Counted from the first letter of the stretch, positions 7,699-15,986 are shown. The stretch is DNA of 64,000 nucleotides from a bacterium (GCA_029009095.1 JAQXJT010000007.1:1-64000), one strand, 5' to 3'. Notes: generated from the sequence alone by a model not told the origin. Made by a program: numbers and translations.

Positions 7699-8181
7699 GT
7701 GGAAGACCCCGCGGCGCTGCGCAACCTGACCTACGGGCTTTTTGTGCTCACCGCGAAGGATGGGGAAAAGGATAACGGCTGTATCGTCAACACCGTCGTT
7801 CAGATGGGCGCCGCCCCCACCCGCATCGCCGTGTCCGTCCAGATGGGCAACCTGACAAGGGAGATCATCGAAAAGACGGGCGAGTTCAATGTCAGCGTGC
7901 TGACCGACGACGTATCCTATGACACCGTGTGTCACTTCGGGATGCAGTCGGGACGGGATGTGGACAAGTTTGCGGACTTCCGTGCAGCGAAGCGCAGCCA
8001 TAACGGGCTGTACTTCCTGACGGATCATGTCAACGCCATGTTCTCCGTGAAGGTACAGGAGAAGCGGGATCTGGGCAGCCATATGCTGTTCATCGGCGAG
8101 GTCAGCGAGAGCCGCGTGCTGGGCAAGGGCACTCCCTGCACCTACGCCCACTACCACAAGGCCATCAAGCCCAAACGCTGA
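7699..8181 (+). CDS. Flavin reductase-like domain protein
   Basis: A flavin/FMN-binding split-barrel protein. Residues LTYGLFVLTA and KDNGCIVNTVVQ match the start of the flavin reductase-like family, and SVLTDDVSYDTVCHFGMQSGRD is the usual middle segment. The rubredoxin tail found on many clostridial homologues is absent; the protein is 160 residues. A GTG at 7699 gives the length expected from the family, 13 bases after rubrerythrin ends. A TTG at 7666 with AAAAGG upstream is an alternative that would overlap rubrerythrin. It probably supplies reduced flavin to the rubrerythrin peroxide reductase. Confidence 0.85.
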   Translation: MEDPAALRNLTYGLFVLTAKDGEKDNGCIVNTVVQMGAAPTRIAVSVQMGNLTREIIEKTGEFNVSVLTDDVSYDTVCHFGMQSGRDVDKFADFRAAKRSHNGLYFLTDHVNAMFSVKVQEKRDLGSHMLFIGEVSESRVLGKGTPCTYAHYHKAIKPKR

Positions 8182-8214
8182 GGGGCCGGTGGAGCACGGA
8201 CGTACCGAAAAAAG

Positions 8215-8252
8215 CAAAAAAGAGGCCGGAACCATGGTTCCGGCCTCTTTTC
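8215..8252. terminator. Bidirectional terminator between flavin reductase and GNAT gene
   Basis: A perfect palindrome centred at 8234/8235 (GAGGCCGGAACC paired with GGTTCCGGCCTC) is flanked by A-run and T-run, serving the converging genes on both sides. Confidence 0.9.
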
Positions 8253-8280
8253 AGTTCATGGGCGGCGCCCGCCTGCGCTT

Positions 8281-8742
8281 TCACGCCCGGAGCGGCATCT
8301 CCTTGGTCATTTCCACATAGTCCGAGACGGCGTAGCCATTTTTCCGGTAGCTGGCCATGGCCGGGACGTTATCCCGCTCCACCTCCAGCTTGAAGCGCAC
8401 CGCCTCGGGGTAGAGCTCCTCGATATGCGCGAAAAACCGCGTGGCGAGGCCCCGGCCCCGGTAGGCGGGCAGCAAAAACAGATCCTCCACCCATACCGCC
8501 AGTCCGCCGTACTCCGTGGAGTAGCAGCGGGTGGTCATGGCGTAGCCCACGATGTTCTCCTCCTCCGTAAAGATGAAGCCGTCGAGAAAGGGGTTGTCGG
8601 ACACCGCGTCGGCGATGTCCCGGCGGAGGATCGGATCCGGGGTGTCAACGAGCACCGCGGGGGAATCGTAAAACTCCCGCATCAGGGCAAAGACGATCTC
8701 CCCGTCCTCCGGCGTCATTCTGCGAATTTCAATGGGTCCCAT
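8281..8742 (-). CDS. GNAT family N-acetyltransferase
   Basis: A 153-residue acetyl-CoA-dependent acyltransferase. The acetyl-CoA pyrophosphate loop is visible as LPAYRGRGLATRFF near residues 92-105, with preceding strand VEDLFLL and the C-terminal FKLEVERDNVPAMASYRKNGY typical of the fold. The substrate cannot be told. The ATG follows GGAGGAACC. It lies downstream of the OmpA/MotB-like gene on the same strand with a 41-base gap and may share its transcript. Confidence 0.88.
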   Translation of the reverse strand: MGPIEIRRMTPEDGEIVFALMREFYDSPAVLVDTPDPILRRDIADAVSDNPFLDGFIFTEEENIVGYAMTTRCYSTEYGGLAVWVEDLFLLPAYRGRGLATRFFAHIEELYPEAVRFKLEVERDNVPAMASYRKNGYAVSDYVEMTKEMPLRA

Positions 8743-8783
8743 GGTTCCTCCTGTTTCCCGGGCGGAGCGCTGCTTCCGCCCGT

Positions 8784-9797
8784 TTATGTTCCGCTCTCCG
8801 CGCCGCCGGGCAGCTCCAGCGCCAGATAGTCCTCCACGATGTCCAGCACGGTCTCGTCCCGGAGGATGATGGAGATCTCGATGCGGCGGTTGGCGCTGCG
8901 CCCCGCCTCGGTGTCGTTGGACTCCACCGGGCGGGTGGAGCCGTAACCGGCGGCGCAGAAATACTCCGCGTACGCCCCCAGCGAGCCGTTGTTGCCCTTC
9001 ATCAGGTAGGAGAGCACGGAGTTGGCCCGGGCGGTGGAGAGCTCCCGGTTGATCTCGTCGGTGCCGGTGCTGTCCGTGTGGCCGGAGATCACGATGCTGT
9101 CCACATAGCGGGCGTTTTCCCCGTCGGAGAGAAAGGCGGTGAACACGGTGATCAGTTCGTTGAGCATTTTGGCGCTGCCCGGCTTCACCTCGGCGGAGCC
9201 CAGATCGAAGAGTACCCCCTCGCTGAGGATGATGCTGCCGTTATCCCCGATGCTCACCTTGCTCCCGTCCCCCATCACCGAGACGATGCTCTCCCGGATC
9301 TGGCGGAGAATGGAGAGGCGCAGCACGGCGATGGTCTGCATCTGGTCGCGCATGGCCACCAGCTCCTCGTTGGCGGCTTTCAGGTACTGCGCCTGGTCGC
9401 CGATGAGCTTTTCCTGGGAGGCGATGGTCTCCGTCTGCTCGTCGATGGCCTGCTGCTGCTCGTCCAGCCGGACGCGGGCGCTCTCCAGATCGCCCTGCAC
9501 GGCGGTGAGGGCCTTGCCGGTCTCCTCCACCCGCTGCAGGAGGTTGCCCAGCTCGTCCTCAGCCAGACGCAGTCCCTCCTCCGCCTCGCTGAGTTCCGTG
9601 CGGGTGCTGCTGAGCACCTCCTGGGTGTTTTGCAGGTCGTTGCCGGTGATCAGGTTCTGGATATAGGAGAGGAGCATGAGGAAAAAGAGGATCAGCGCCA
9701 GCGCGGACATCATGTCCGCGTAGGAGGGCCAGAACCCCTGCTCCCCGCCGCTCTCCGCGGCGCCGGCCGGAATGCGGCCGCTGTGCATACGCTTCAT
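8784..9797 (-). CDS. MotB/ZorB-like OmpA-domain stator protein
   Basis: A membrane-anchored, peptidoglycan-binding stator subunit. Residues 20-50 (GFWPSYADMMSALALILFFL) form a single transmembrane helix with the conserved proton-path Asp, as in MotB and ZorB. A heptad-rich coiled coil spans residues 55-165. A C-terminal OmpA/MotB domain carries SGHTDSTG, NRELSTARANSV and GYGSTRPVESN followed by RSANRRIEI, which binds peptidoglycan. Its ATG overlaps the stop of the upstream MotA-like gene by four bases, so the two are translationally coupled. No flagellar genes are nearby, and none of the Zorya effectors (ZorC, ZorD, ZorE) is recognisable. Confidence 0.85.
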   Translation of the reverse strand: MKRMHSGRIPAGAAESGGEQGFWPSYADMMSALALILFFLMLLSYIQNLITGNDLQNTQEVLSSTRTELSEAEEGLRLAEDELGNLLQRVEETGKALTAVQGDLESARVRLDEQQQAIDEQTETIASQEKLIGDQAQYLKAANEELVAMRDQMQTIAVLRLSILRQIRESIVSVMGDGSKVSIGDNGSIILSEGVLFDLGSAEVKPGSAKMLNELITVFTAFLSDGENARYVDSIVISGHTDSTGTDEINRELSTARANSVLSYLMKGNNGSLGAYAEYFCAAGYGSTRPVESNDTEAGRSANRRIEISIILRDETVLDIVEDYLALELPGGAESGT

Positions 9798-10708
9798 TGT
9801 CCGTCCTTTCTCTCCATGCTGCGCCGGCTCTCCCGCATGGCGCCCACCAGATCCCGGATGCTGACATCCATACGCTCCACGGTGCCGCGCAGGTTATAGT
9901 TGAACTCGGAGAAGTCCCGCACACCCTCGTTAAAGCTGGCCACAGTCTTATTGAAGCCCGCCAGCTGCTCCTTCTCGCCCTCCAGCGTGGCGCTCAGCTC
10001 CGCCGTGGCCTGCCGGAGACTCTTCTCCATGGCGTCGGAGGCGCCGTGGATGGCCGCCACCATCCGCCGCACCAGGGAGGCGTCGTCGCTGCCGCCTTCG
10101 GTGGGCAGCGTGGGGGCCACGGTGTGATCCAGCCACAGCTCCAGCTCCGTCTCCATCTTCTCCCGCTCCGACTGGGGGCTGAAAATGCTGCGCAGCAGCG
10201 TGAGCACGATGGAGCAGCCCACGCCCACCAGAGAGGTGTAGAAGGCCACGCCCATGCCCGACAGGGCGCTCATAAGCCCGCCGCCCACGCTGTCCAGCAC
10301 GCTCAGCCACTCGGAGGTGTTGGAGTAGCTGATCAGCTCCGTGAGGGAGGAGACAGAGAGGCTCAGCCCCAGAAAGGTGCCGAACAGGCCCAGCGTCACG
10401 AACAGCGACACGGCGTTATTCAAAAAGCGCTCGAAGAGGAGGAGCGCGCCCATCTTGGCATGGATGGCGTTGGCGATGATGGCGGGGGTGTTCACGCCCT
10501 CGCCGTACTGCCGGTAGGCGGCGGCGAACTCGTTGACCGTGTAGCGCAAAAACTCATTGTCCCGGTCCAGCTCGCCGCTGACCATGCCGCTCAGACGGCG
10601 GTAGCGCCCGTAGGTCATAAACAGCAGCCCCATCGACAGCAGAAAGAGCGCGGCGATGACCACTACCACGCAAAGGCCCGCCGCGGGCATATTTTTCCAG
10701 GCACCCAT
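9794..10708 (-). CDS. MotA/TolQ/ExbB/ZorA-like proton channel protein
   Basis: A partner for the OmpA-domain protein just downstream, together forming an ion-driven stator. The 304-residue protein has hydrophobic helices near residues 12-34, 98-122 and 150-175, the last two being the ExbB/MotA channel helices (LFVTLGLFGTFLGLSLSVSS and GMGVAFYTSLVGVGCSIVL). A 120-residue helical cytoplasmic tail follows (residues 185-304), shorter than in most Zorya ZorA proteins. The ATG at 10708 is preferred because AGGAGG lies nine bases upstream; the ATG at 10714 is only three bases from it. It starts a two- or three-gene unit with its own promoter. Confidence 0.82.
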   Translation of the reverse strand: MGAWKNMPAAGLCVVVVIAALFLLSMGLLFMTYGRYRRLSGMVSGELDRDNEFLRYTVNEFAAAYRQYGEGVNTPAIIANAIHAKMGALLLFERFLNNAVSLFVTLGLFGTFLGLSLSVSSLTELISYSNTSEWLSVLDSVGGGLMSALSGMGVAFYTSLVGVGCSIVLTLLRSIFSPQSEREKMETELELWLDHTVAPTLPTEGGSDDASLVRRMVAAIHGASDAMEKSLRQATAELSATLEGEKEQLAGFNKTVASFNEGVRDFSEFNYNLRGTVERMDVSIRDLVGAMRESRRSMERKDGQ

Positions 10709-10747
10709 ACTCATATTCCTCCTGTTTTGACAGATTTCCGCCGTTTC

Positions 10748-10776
10748 AGTCTAACGGAAAGCCCGGGGAAAATCAA
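10748..10776 (-). promoter_or_regulatory. Sigma-A promoter for the MotAB/ZorAB-like pair
   Basis: Minus-strand TTGATT (10771-10776), a 17-base spacer and TAGACT (10748-10753), about 40 bases upstream of the ZorA-like start. Confidence 0.6.
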
Positions 10777-10807
10777 TGAATAAGCTGTGAATTGCGCGGC
10801 GGGGCGC

Positions 10808-10843
10808 AAAAAAAGAGGGAAAAGCCGGAAGACTTTTCCCTCT
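10808..10843 (-). terminator. Terminator of the HAD-pgsA-gpsA operon
   Basis: AGAGGGAAAAG (10814-10824) pairs with CTTTTCCCTCT (10833-10843) around an 8-base loop. The minus strand continues into seven Ts, placed ten bases after the gpsA stop. Confidence 0.88.
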
Positions 10844-10853
10844 CTTGTTCGTT

Positions 10854-11867
10854 TTATTCTCTGAACTCACTGCGGCGGCGGCGGTTCATCAGCGTCAGCA
10901 CCGTCTCCCTGGGGTCGGCGCCGCGGTTCACGATGGCGTCCACCGCCGTGATCAGAGGCGCGTCCACCCGGTACTTCTCCGCGATCTCCATGGCGGCGGG
11001 CAGGGCGTTGATGCCCTCCACCACCATGCCCACTTTCTCCACGGCCTCCCGGGGGCTGTACCCCTGGCCGATGAGGATGCCGCAGCGGTTGTTGCGGCTG
11101 TGCATACTGGTGGCGGTGACGATGAGATCCCCCATGCCCGCCAGCCCGTAAAAGGTGCGCTCGGTGCAGCCCCAGGCGGCGCCCAGCCGGGCGATCTCCG
11201 CCATGCCCCGGGTGATCAGCGCGGCGCGGCTGTTGTCGCCGTAGCCCAGCCCCACGCTGATGCCTGCGGCCAGGGCGATGATGTTTTTCAGCGCCCCGCA
11301 CAGCTCTACGCCCCGCACGTCGGTGTTGGTGTAGACCCGCATGAACGGGGAGGAGAAGATCTCCTGTACCTGCCGGGCCACCTCCCGGTTTTCCGAGGCC
11401 GCCACAATGGTGGTGGGCAGCTCCCGGGCTACCTCCTCGGCGTGGGTGGGGCCGGAGAGAGCCGCCACGGGGAGAGGGCGCAGCTCCTCCCGCCGGCCCA
11501 GCTCTTCCTCGATGACCTCGGTCATGGTGAAGAAGCTGTCCTTCTCCAGGCCCTTGGCCACGGTCACGATGATGGGACTGCCCGTCAGCACCTCCCGCAC
11601 CCGCGCAGCCGTCTCCCGGATGTACACCGAGCCCACGGCAAAGACCAGCATGTCCCGCTCCGCGCAGGCGGCGGACAGATCGTCCGTAAAGACGATCTCC
11701 GCCGGGAGGGTCACGCCCTCCAGATGGGGGTGGCGGCGCTCCCTGTCCAGCATGGCCAGATTGCCGCCGGTGGCGGACCAGACCGTGACGGCGTGGCCCT
11801 GCCTGGAGAGCATCCTCGCCAGCGCGGTGCCCCAGGTGCCCGCGCCCAAAACAGCAATGTTTTTCAC
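10854..11867 (-). CDS. gpsA: NAD(P)H-dependent glycerol-3-phosphate dehydrogenase
   Basis: Reduces dihydroxyacetone phosphate to sn-glycerol 3-phosphate for phospholipid synthesis. The N-terminal Rossmann motif is IAVLGAGTWGTALA, followed by the family segments VTVAKGLE, LSGPTHAEEV and the C-terminal domain with the conserved Lys and Asn of GALKNIIALAAGISVGLGYGDN and the Arg segment ITRGMAEI. The start is a GTG with AAGGAGG six bases upstream. The next gene upstream is pgsA, which uses glycerol 3-phosphate, so the operon covers two steps of phosphatidylglycerol synthesis. Confidence 0.97.
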   Translation of the reverse strand: MKNIAVLGAGTWGTALARMLSRQGHAVTVWSATGGNLAMLDRERRHPHLEGVTLPAEIVFTDDLSAACAERDMLVFAVGSVYIRETAARVREVLTGSPIIVTVAKGLEKDSFFTMTEVIEEELGRREELRPLPVAALSGPTHAEEVARELPTTIVAASENREVARQVQEIFSSPFMRVYTNTDVRGVELCGALKNIIALAAGISVGLGYGDNSRAALITRGMAEIARLGAAWGCTERTFYGLAGMGDLIVTATSMHSRNNRCGILIGQGYSPREAVEKVGMVVEGINALPAAMEIAEKYRVDAPLITAVDAIVNRGADPRETVLTLMNRRRRSEFRE

Positions 11868-11892
11868 CGGAATCCTCCTTGTCCCGCCGTGT

Positions 11893-12456
11893 TCACTTCC
11901 CGGCGAGCACACTGCGGTTCTCCCTGAAATAGATCGCGCCGGAGAGCACCGTGGCCAGCGCGCAGGTCCAGCAGAGTACGGAACTCAGCGAACGAACCGC
12001 CGCGCGCCAGGGCAGCAGGGCGCTGCCGAAATAGAAAAAGAGGATGCTCGCCATTTGCAGCACGGTTTTCACCTTGCCCCAGATATTGGCGGCGATCACC
12101 CCGCTGTCGCCCCCGGCCGCGGCGATCATCCGCAGCCCCGCCACGGCGAATTCCCGGGTGAGGATCAGCAGCATCACCGCCGGGGAGCAGACGCCCTCGT
12201 TCTGCATATAGAGGAAGGCTGCCGTGGTGAGGATCTTGTCGGCCAGAGGGTCGGCAAATTTGCCGAAGTTGGTGATCAAATTCATCTTCCTGGCCAGCTT
12301 GCCGTCCAGCATGTCCGTGAGACTGGCGGCGGCAAAGATCAGCCCGGCCAGAAAGTACAGGGTGCGGCTGGCGGAGCGCTGGGCCATGGAGGCGGCCACG
12401 GCGAAGAGCGGCACCATGGCGATGCGCGCTACGGTCAGTTTATTGGGCAGGTTCAT
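11893..12456 (-). CDS. pgsA: CDP-diacylglycerol--glycerol-3-phosphate 3-phosphatidyltransferase
   Basis: An integral membrane enzyme that makes phosphatidylglycerol phosphate. The CDP-alcohol phosphatidyltransferase signature D-G-x2-A-R-x8-G-x3-D-x3-D is intact in DMLDGKLARKMNLITNFG followed by KFADPLADK. The 187-residue protein has about five to six hydrophobic segments. The ATG giving MNLPNKLTVAR is chosen as in the family; the ribosome binding site is weak. It lies between the HAD phosphatase and gpsA, with gaps of 32 and 25 bases. Confidence 0.95.
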   Translation of the reverse strand: MNLPNKLTVARIAMVPLFAVAASMAQRSASRTLYFLAGLIFAAASLTDMLDGKLARKMNLITNFGKFADPLADKILTTAAFLYMQNEGVCSPAVMLLILTREFAVAGLRMIAAAGGDSGVIAANIWGKVKTVLQMASILFFYFGSALLPWRAAVRSLSSVLCWTCALATVLSGAIYFRENRSVLAGK

Positions 12457-12488
12457 GGGATATTCTCTCTTTCTCTGTTGTCTGTACT

Positions 12489-13067
12489 TCATCGGAGGGC
12501 CGGGCTTCCTGTCCTGTCCCAGGGTTCCACCCGTCCCCGGGTGGTCACATAGGCCCGCTCCGCCAGCGCCATCATGGGCGCGTCGGAGAGGGAGTCGGAG
12601 TAGAATTCTTCGATCTCCGCGCTGTGATACTCCTGTTCAAAGCGCCGGGGCTTCTCTTCCCCCCAGCAGTTCAGCCCCTCGAAGCGCCCGCTGCGGGGGT
12701 CCACCCGGCTGGCGATCCACCGCACGCCCAGCCGGCGGCAGGCTTCCCCGATGAGGAAATCCGGGGAGGCGGAGATGATCACATCGTCGTCCCGCCGCTG
12801 CGCCAGGTACCAGGGGTAGATGCGCTGGAGATGGCCGTCCCAGAAGGCGTTGACCTCCGCAGGGAGGTCAGGTATGTAGAGGAGGTAGCGGAAAAATTCC
12901 TGCTTCATCCCGGTCTTGCAGTCCCCCGCGCCGATGCTGCGCAGGGCCTTCCACCCCGCACGGGGCAGGGTGAGCAGCGCGGCGGGGTGACGCCGGACAC
13001 AGAAAAGCCAGAAATGCAGGGCGCTGTCCCCCGGGTATATGGTCTTGTCGAAATCGTAGACATTCAC
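12489..13067 (-). CDS. HAD-IB family phosphatase
   Basis: A haloacid dehalogenase superfamily hydrolase. Motif I is VYDFDKTIYPGDS close to the N-terminus, motif II is VIISASPDFLIGEACRRLG and the C-terminal motif IV is SDSLSDAPMMALA. This pattern fits the HAD-IB group (SerB/PGPase-like). The context (pgsA, gpsA) makes a phosphatidylglycerophosphate or related phosphatase role attractive, but this is inference. The GTG start has GGAGGG seven bases upstream; the product is 192 residues. Confidence 0.88.
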   Translation of the reverse strand: MNVYDFDKTIYPGDSALHFWLFCVRRHPAALLTLPRAGWKALRSIGAGDCKTGMKQEFFRYLLYIPDLPAEVNAFWDGHLQRIYPWYLAQRRDDDVIISASPDFLIGEACRRLGVRWIASRVDPRSGRFEGLNCWGEEKPRRFEQEYHSAEIEEFYSDSLSDAPMMALAERAYVTTRGRVEPWDRTGSPALR

Positions 13068-13180
13068 GGCCCGGCCCTCCCGAGAATAAAGCATTGCAGG
13101 ATATTATACAGCTTCTCTCCGCCGAAAGAAAGTCTTTTTTGTAAATCCCGGGAGAATTGTTGCCTTCGAGCAACCGCAGG

Positions 13181-13214
13181 AAAAAAGCGCAGGCGAGAGG
13201 GCCTGCGCTTTTTT
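13181..13214. terminator. Bidirectional terminator
   Basis: AAAAAAGCGCAGGC (13181-13194) and its reverse complement (13201-13214) form a perfect 14-bp hairpin with a 6-base loop. It lies between the HAD gene and the truncated acetyltransferase remnant, and cuts across where the remnant's C-terminal half should be. Confidence 0.85.
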
Positions 13215-13233
13215 CCGTCGTATCCTGTTGCAC

Positions 13234-13386
13234 AATTCCTCCATAGTCTTTTGTTTGCCCTTGCTGATAACGAGAACAAATCTCGCTGTTTCTATAATCA
13301 AACATCACATCTGCATCGCAAGGCATTGTATTTCGCAGATACAGTCGTTTCGTTTCAAAAAAATCAATGCCAGATACCTCCCACAA
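13234..13386 (-). pseudogene. Truncated GNAT acetyltransferase remnant
   Basis: About 50 codons encode FFETKRLYLRNTMPCDADVM and FDYRNSEICSRYQQGQTKDY, which look like the N-terminus of a RimJ/GNAT-type acetyltransferase. Homology then stops before the acetyl-CoA site, at the terminator hairpin. The segment is clearly more AT-rich than its neighbours. It sits in the 417-base stretch between the HAD gene and spoIVB, which otherwise holds only hairpins and a palindrome. Confidence 0.55.
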
Positions 13387-13393
13387 TTCAAAT

Positions 13394-13411
13394 TATACTG
13401 ACTTCAGTATA
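13394..13411. promoter_or_regulatory. 18-bp palindrome overlapping a -10-like element
   Basis: TATACTGACTTCAGTATA is an 8-2-8 perfect inverted repeat. On the minus strand it runs into TATAAT just ahead of the acetyltransferase remnant, so it could be a leftover operator. Confidence 0.45.
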
Positions 13412-13435
13412 GCATGAACACGCTAAGTATCATAG

Positions 13436-13484
13436 TGTAAAAAAAACAGGCAACACAATGAGTACCATTGCATTGCCTGTTTTC
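13436..13484 (-). terminator. Terminator of spoIVB
   Basis: AAAACAGGCAA (13443-13453) pairs with TTGCCTGTTTT (13473-13483), with an inner CAATG/CATTG stem. The minus strand ends in a run of eight Ts immediately downstream of the spoIVB stop codon. Confidence 0.85.
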
Positions 13485-14507
13485 TTATCCCGCCGCGGCC
13501 AGCATCTCCTCAATGCTCACGCCGTAGCCCCGCTCCGGGTCTTCCACCAGCACATGGGTGACCGCCCCCACCAGCTTGCCGTTCTGGATGATGGGGCTGC
13601 CGCTCATCCCCTGCACGATGCCGCCGGTCTTTTCCATCAGCCGCTCGTCCGTGACCTTCAGCGCCAACTGCCGCCCGTCCGGGGCGGAGGGGAGGATCTG
13701 GGTGATCTCCACGGTGTACTCCTCCACGGCGCAGCCCTCCACATTGCTCAGAATGGTGGCCTGTCCCTTTTTGATCTCGCCCTCACCGGCGGCGGGCAGC
13801 GCATCGCCCCCGCAGGGCGGCTCCCCGGTCTCCAGGGGCCGGGCCACGCCGAAAATGCCGTGGTCGGTGTTCTTCTCCACGCTCCCCAGCGTCTCGCCCC
13901 CCTCGGGCACGCCTACCAGCGCGCCGGGGCAGCCCCGCTCGCCTCTGGCCACATCGCTCACCGAGGCCGGGGCGATGGCCCCGCCGCTGATGGGCATCAG
14001 ACTGTTGTCCCCCTCGAGACACACCCCGTGGCCCAGGGCTCCGAAGTAGCCGCTCTCCGGATCCTGAAAGGTCACGGTGCCGATGCCGCTGATGCTGCTG
14101 CGGAGCCACAGCCCCAGATACCGTCCGCCGTCCTGTCCCCGCACGGGCTCCACGGTGAAGGTCTCCTCTTTCCCGTCCCGGCAGGCGGTGAGCAGCACGT
14201 CCTCTTCCCCCAGCGCCTCCACGGCGTCGAGGAATTCCTCCCCGGTGTGCACATTCCGGCCGTTCACCGCCGTGATGCGGTCGCCCGTGCGTAACCCGGC
14301 CTCCCCGGCGGGGCTGCGCTCGCCTGTCTCCGTCTCCACCTGGGCCAGTCCCGCCACGATCACGCCCTCGGTGTCCAGCTCGATGGCCACGGCCCGTCCC
14401 ACCGGCTTGAGCAGATCGCCGGGGGCCAGCGCCAGCGCCCGACCGGGCAGAATGTTGAACGCCAGCAGCAGCGAGAGCAGCCATACTCCTTTTCTTCCAT
14501 GCGACAT
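13485..14507 (-). CDS. spoIVB: SpoIVB-type serine peptidase (sporulation)
   Basis: In sporulation SpoIVB is exported from the forespore and triggers SpoIVFB-dependent activation of sigma-K. The 340-residue protein has an N-terminal signal anchor (residues 8-27), a PDZ domain near residues 55-130 (SPAGEAGLRTGDRITAVNG) and a C-terminal SA-clan peptidase with GALGHGVC (catalytic His region) and QGMSGSPIIQNGKLVGAVTH, which holds the nucleophilic Ser. The ATG follows AAGGGGGATTTTTTGAT. spo0A, which follows spoIVB in many Firmicutes, is not here. Its presence implies a spore-forming host. Confidence 0.93.
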   Translation of the reverse strand: MSHGRKGVWLLSLLLAFNILPGRALALAPGDLLKPVGRAVAIELDTEGVIVAGLAQVETETGERSPAGEAGLRTGDRITAVNGRNVHTGEEFLDAVEALGEEDVLLTACRDGKEETFTVEPVRGQDGGRYLGLWLRSSISGIGTVTFQDPESGYFGALGHGVCLEGDNSLMPISGGAIAPASVSDVARGERGCPGALVGVPEGGETLGSVEKNTDHGIFGVARPLETGEPPCGGDALPAAGEGEIKKGQATILSNVEGCAVEEYTVEITQILPSAPDGRQLALKVTDERLMEKTGGIVQGMSGSPIIQNGKLVGAVTHVLVEDPERGYGVSIEEMLAAAG

Positions 14508-14695
14508 ATCAAAAAATCCCCCTTATGGTTTTGTGCGCTTTTTCATTATGACCCGGCAGAGGCAAAACAACCGCGCAAAAATTGTCCTCTGTTTCCAGTT
14601 ACATAGCTTCTTCTTTTTTACCATATAAATATGCCAGTGGAATGGGCGGCGCAGCCTGCCCGGGCTGCGGCAAGGGAAGAAGGAGGAATTTTTTG

Positions 14696-15979
14696 GTGAA
14701 AATTCTGCGCTACGGGGACCGGGGCTCTCTGGTGAGCCTGCTGCAAAAAGGGTTGGAGCGCGCCGGGTTCGAGCTGGAGGTGGACGGGGTTTTCGGAGAG
14801 GAGACGCGGCGGCAGCTGACGCGCTTTCAGCGGCGGGAGGGGTTGACGGAGGACGGCGTTGCCGGCCCGGCCACGGAGCAGGCGCTGGGGCCCTGGTACC
14901 GGGGTTACACGGAGCATGTGATCCGCCCGGGGGACACGCTCTGGAGCATCGCCGGGCGCTACGGCAGCCGTCTCGCCCTGCTGGAGAGCGCCAACCCCGG
15001 GATCGACCCCTTCCGCCTGATGGCAGGGCAGCGCATCGTGGTGCCCTTCGCCTTCCCGGTGGTGCCCGGGGATGTGCCGGTGAGCGGGGAGCTGGTGGGC
15101 TACTGCGTGGAGGGACTGGTGGCGCGCTACCCCTTTCTCCGCGCGGAGGAGGTGGGACGCAGCGAGCTGGGGCTGCCTCTGTGGACGCTGCGCTTTGGAG
15201 AAGGGCCGCGGCGGGTGTTTTTCAGCGCGGCCCACCACGCCAACGAGTGGATCACCGCGCTGCTGCTGCTGCGCTATACCGAGGATCTCGCCGACGCGCT
15301 GGTGCGGGGGGAGGCTGTGGGCGGCGCGTCGGCGGAGAGTATCTATGAGCGCTGCCAGGTGACGCTGCTGCCGCTGGTGGACCCGGACGGGGTGGATCTG
15401 GTGACGGGGGCGCTGGGGGAGCGGGAGACGGTCTACGCCGCCGCCATTGCCGCCGCCTTTCCCACCATCCCGTTCCCGGACGGCTGGAAGGCCAATCTGC
15501 CGGGCACCGATCTGAACTTGCAGTACCCGGCCCTCTGGGACGAGGCGCGGGAGGTCAAATTCGCCCAGGGCTTCGACCGGCCCGCCCCCCGGGATTATGT
15601 GGGCGCCGCGCCCCTGAGCGCCCGGGAGAGCCGGGCGGTCTACGAGCTGACCGAGCGGCTGGATCCGGCGCTGTTGATGGCCTTTCACACCCAGGGCGAG
15701 GTGATCTACTGGAAGTTTCAGGACCGGGAGCCACCCGGAAGCCGGGAGCTGGCCGTCCTCTTCTCCGCCGTCAGCGGCTACGCGCTGGAGGACGTTCCCT
15801 ACGCCTCCTCCTTCGCGGGGCTGAAGGACTGGTTCATCCTCCGCTATGACCGGCCGGGTTTCACCGTCGAGGCGGGGCGGGGACAAAATCCCCTGCCGCT
15901 GACAGAGTTGGGAGAGATGATACGGCGGTGTACGCCCATGATGACGCTGGCGGCGCTGGGGGAGGTGGGGACGGCGTGA
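14696..15979 (+). CDS. M14 peptidoglycan peptidase with PG-binding and LysM domains
   Basis: A probable gamma-D-glutamyl-(L)-meso-diaminopimelate peptidase. Domains in order: a peptidoglycan_binding_1 repeat (residues 4-65, YGDRGSLVSLLQKGLERAGF), a LysM domain (residues 75-120, HVIRPGDTLWSIAGRYGSRL) and an M14 carboxypeptidase domain. In the latter HHANEW supplies the zinc-binding H-x-x-E, AFHTQGE the third ligand and FTVEAGRG the catalytic Glu. I see no signal peptide, as in sporulation-linked homologues. The start is ambiguous between GTG 14696 and TTG 14693; both follow AGGAGG. It is divergent from spoIVB, which supports a role in spore cortex or germination. Confidence 0.88.
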   Translation: MKILRYGDRGSLVSLLQKGLERAGFELEVDGVFGEETRRQLTRFQRREGLTEDGVAGPATEQALGPWYRGYTEHVIRPGDTLWSIAGRYGSRLALLESANPGIDPFRLMAGQRIVVPFAFPVVPGDVPVSGELVGYCVEGLVARYPFLRAEEVGRSELGLPLWTLRFGEGPRRVFFSAAHHANEWITALLLLRYTEDLADALVRGEAVGGASAESIYERCQVTLLPLVDPDGVDLVTGALGERETVYAAAIAAAFPTIPFPDGWKANLPGTDLNLQYPALWDEAREVKFAQGFDRPAPRDYVGAAPLSARESRAVYELTERLDPALLMAFHTQGEVIYWKFQDREPPGSRELAVLFSAVSGYALEDVPYASSFAGLKDWFILRYDRPGFTVEAGRGQNPLPLTELGEMIRRCTPMMTLAALGEVGTA

Positions 15980-15986
15980 CTTTGCC

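Noticed and set aside
7640..7700. Assembly junction or chimera near the end of rubrerythrin, because base composition rises afterwards
   Set aside because: perR, rubrerythrin and flavin reductase form a sensible functional cluster across the point, and reading frames are intact. The compositional change can be explained by high expression of rubrerythrin.
8784..10708. Complete Zorya defence system
   Set aside because: Only the motor pair is present; no ZorC, ZorD or ZorE-like gene is found on either side.
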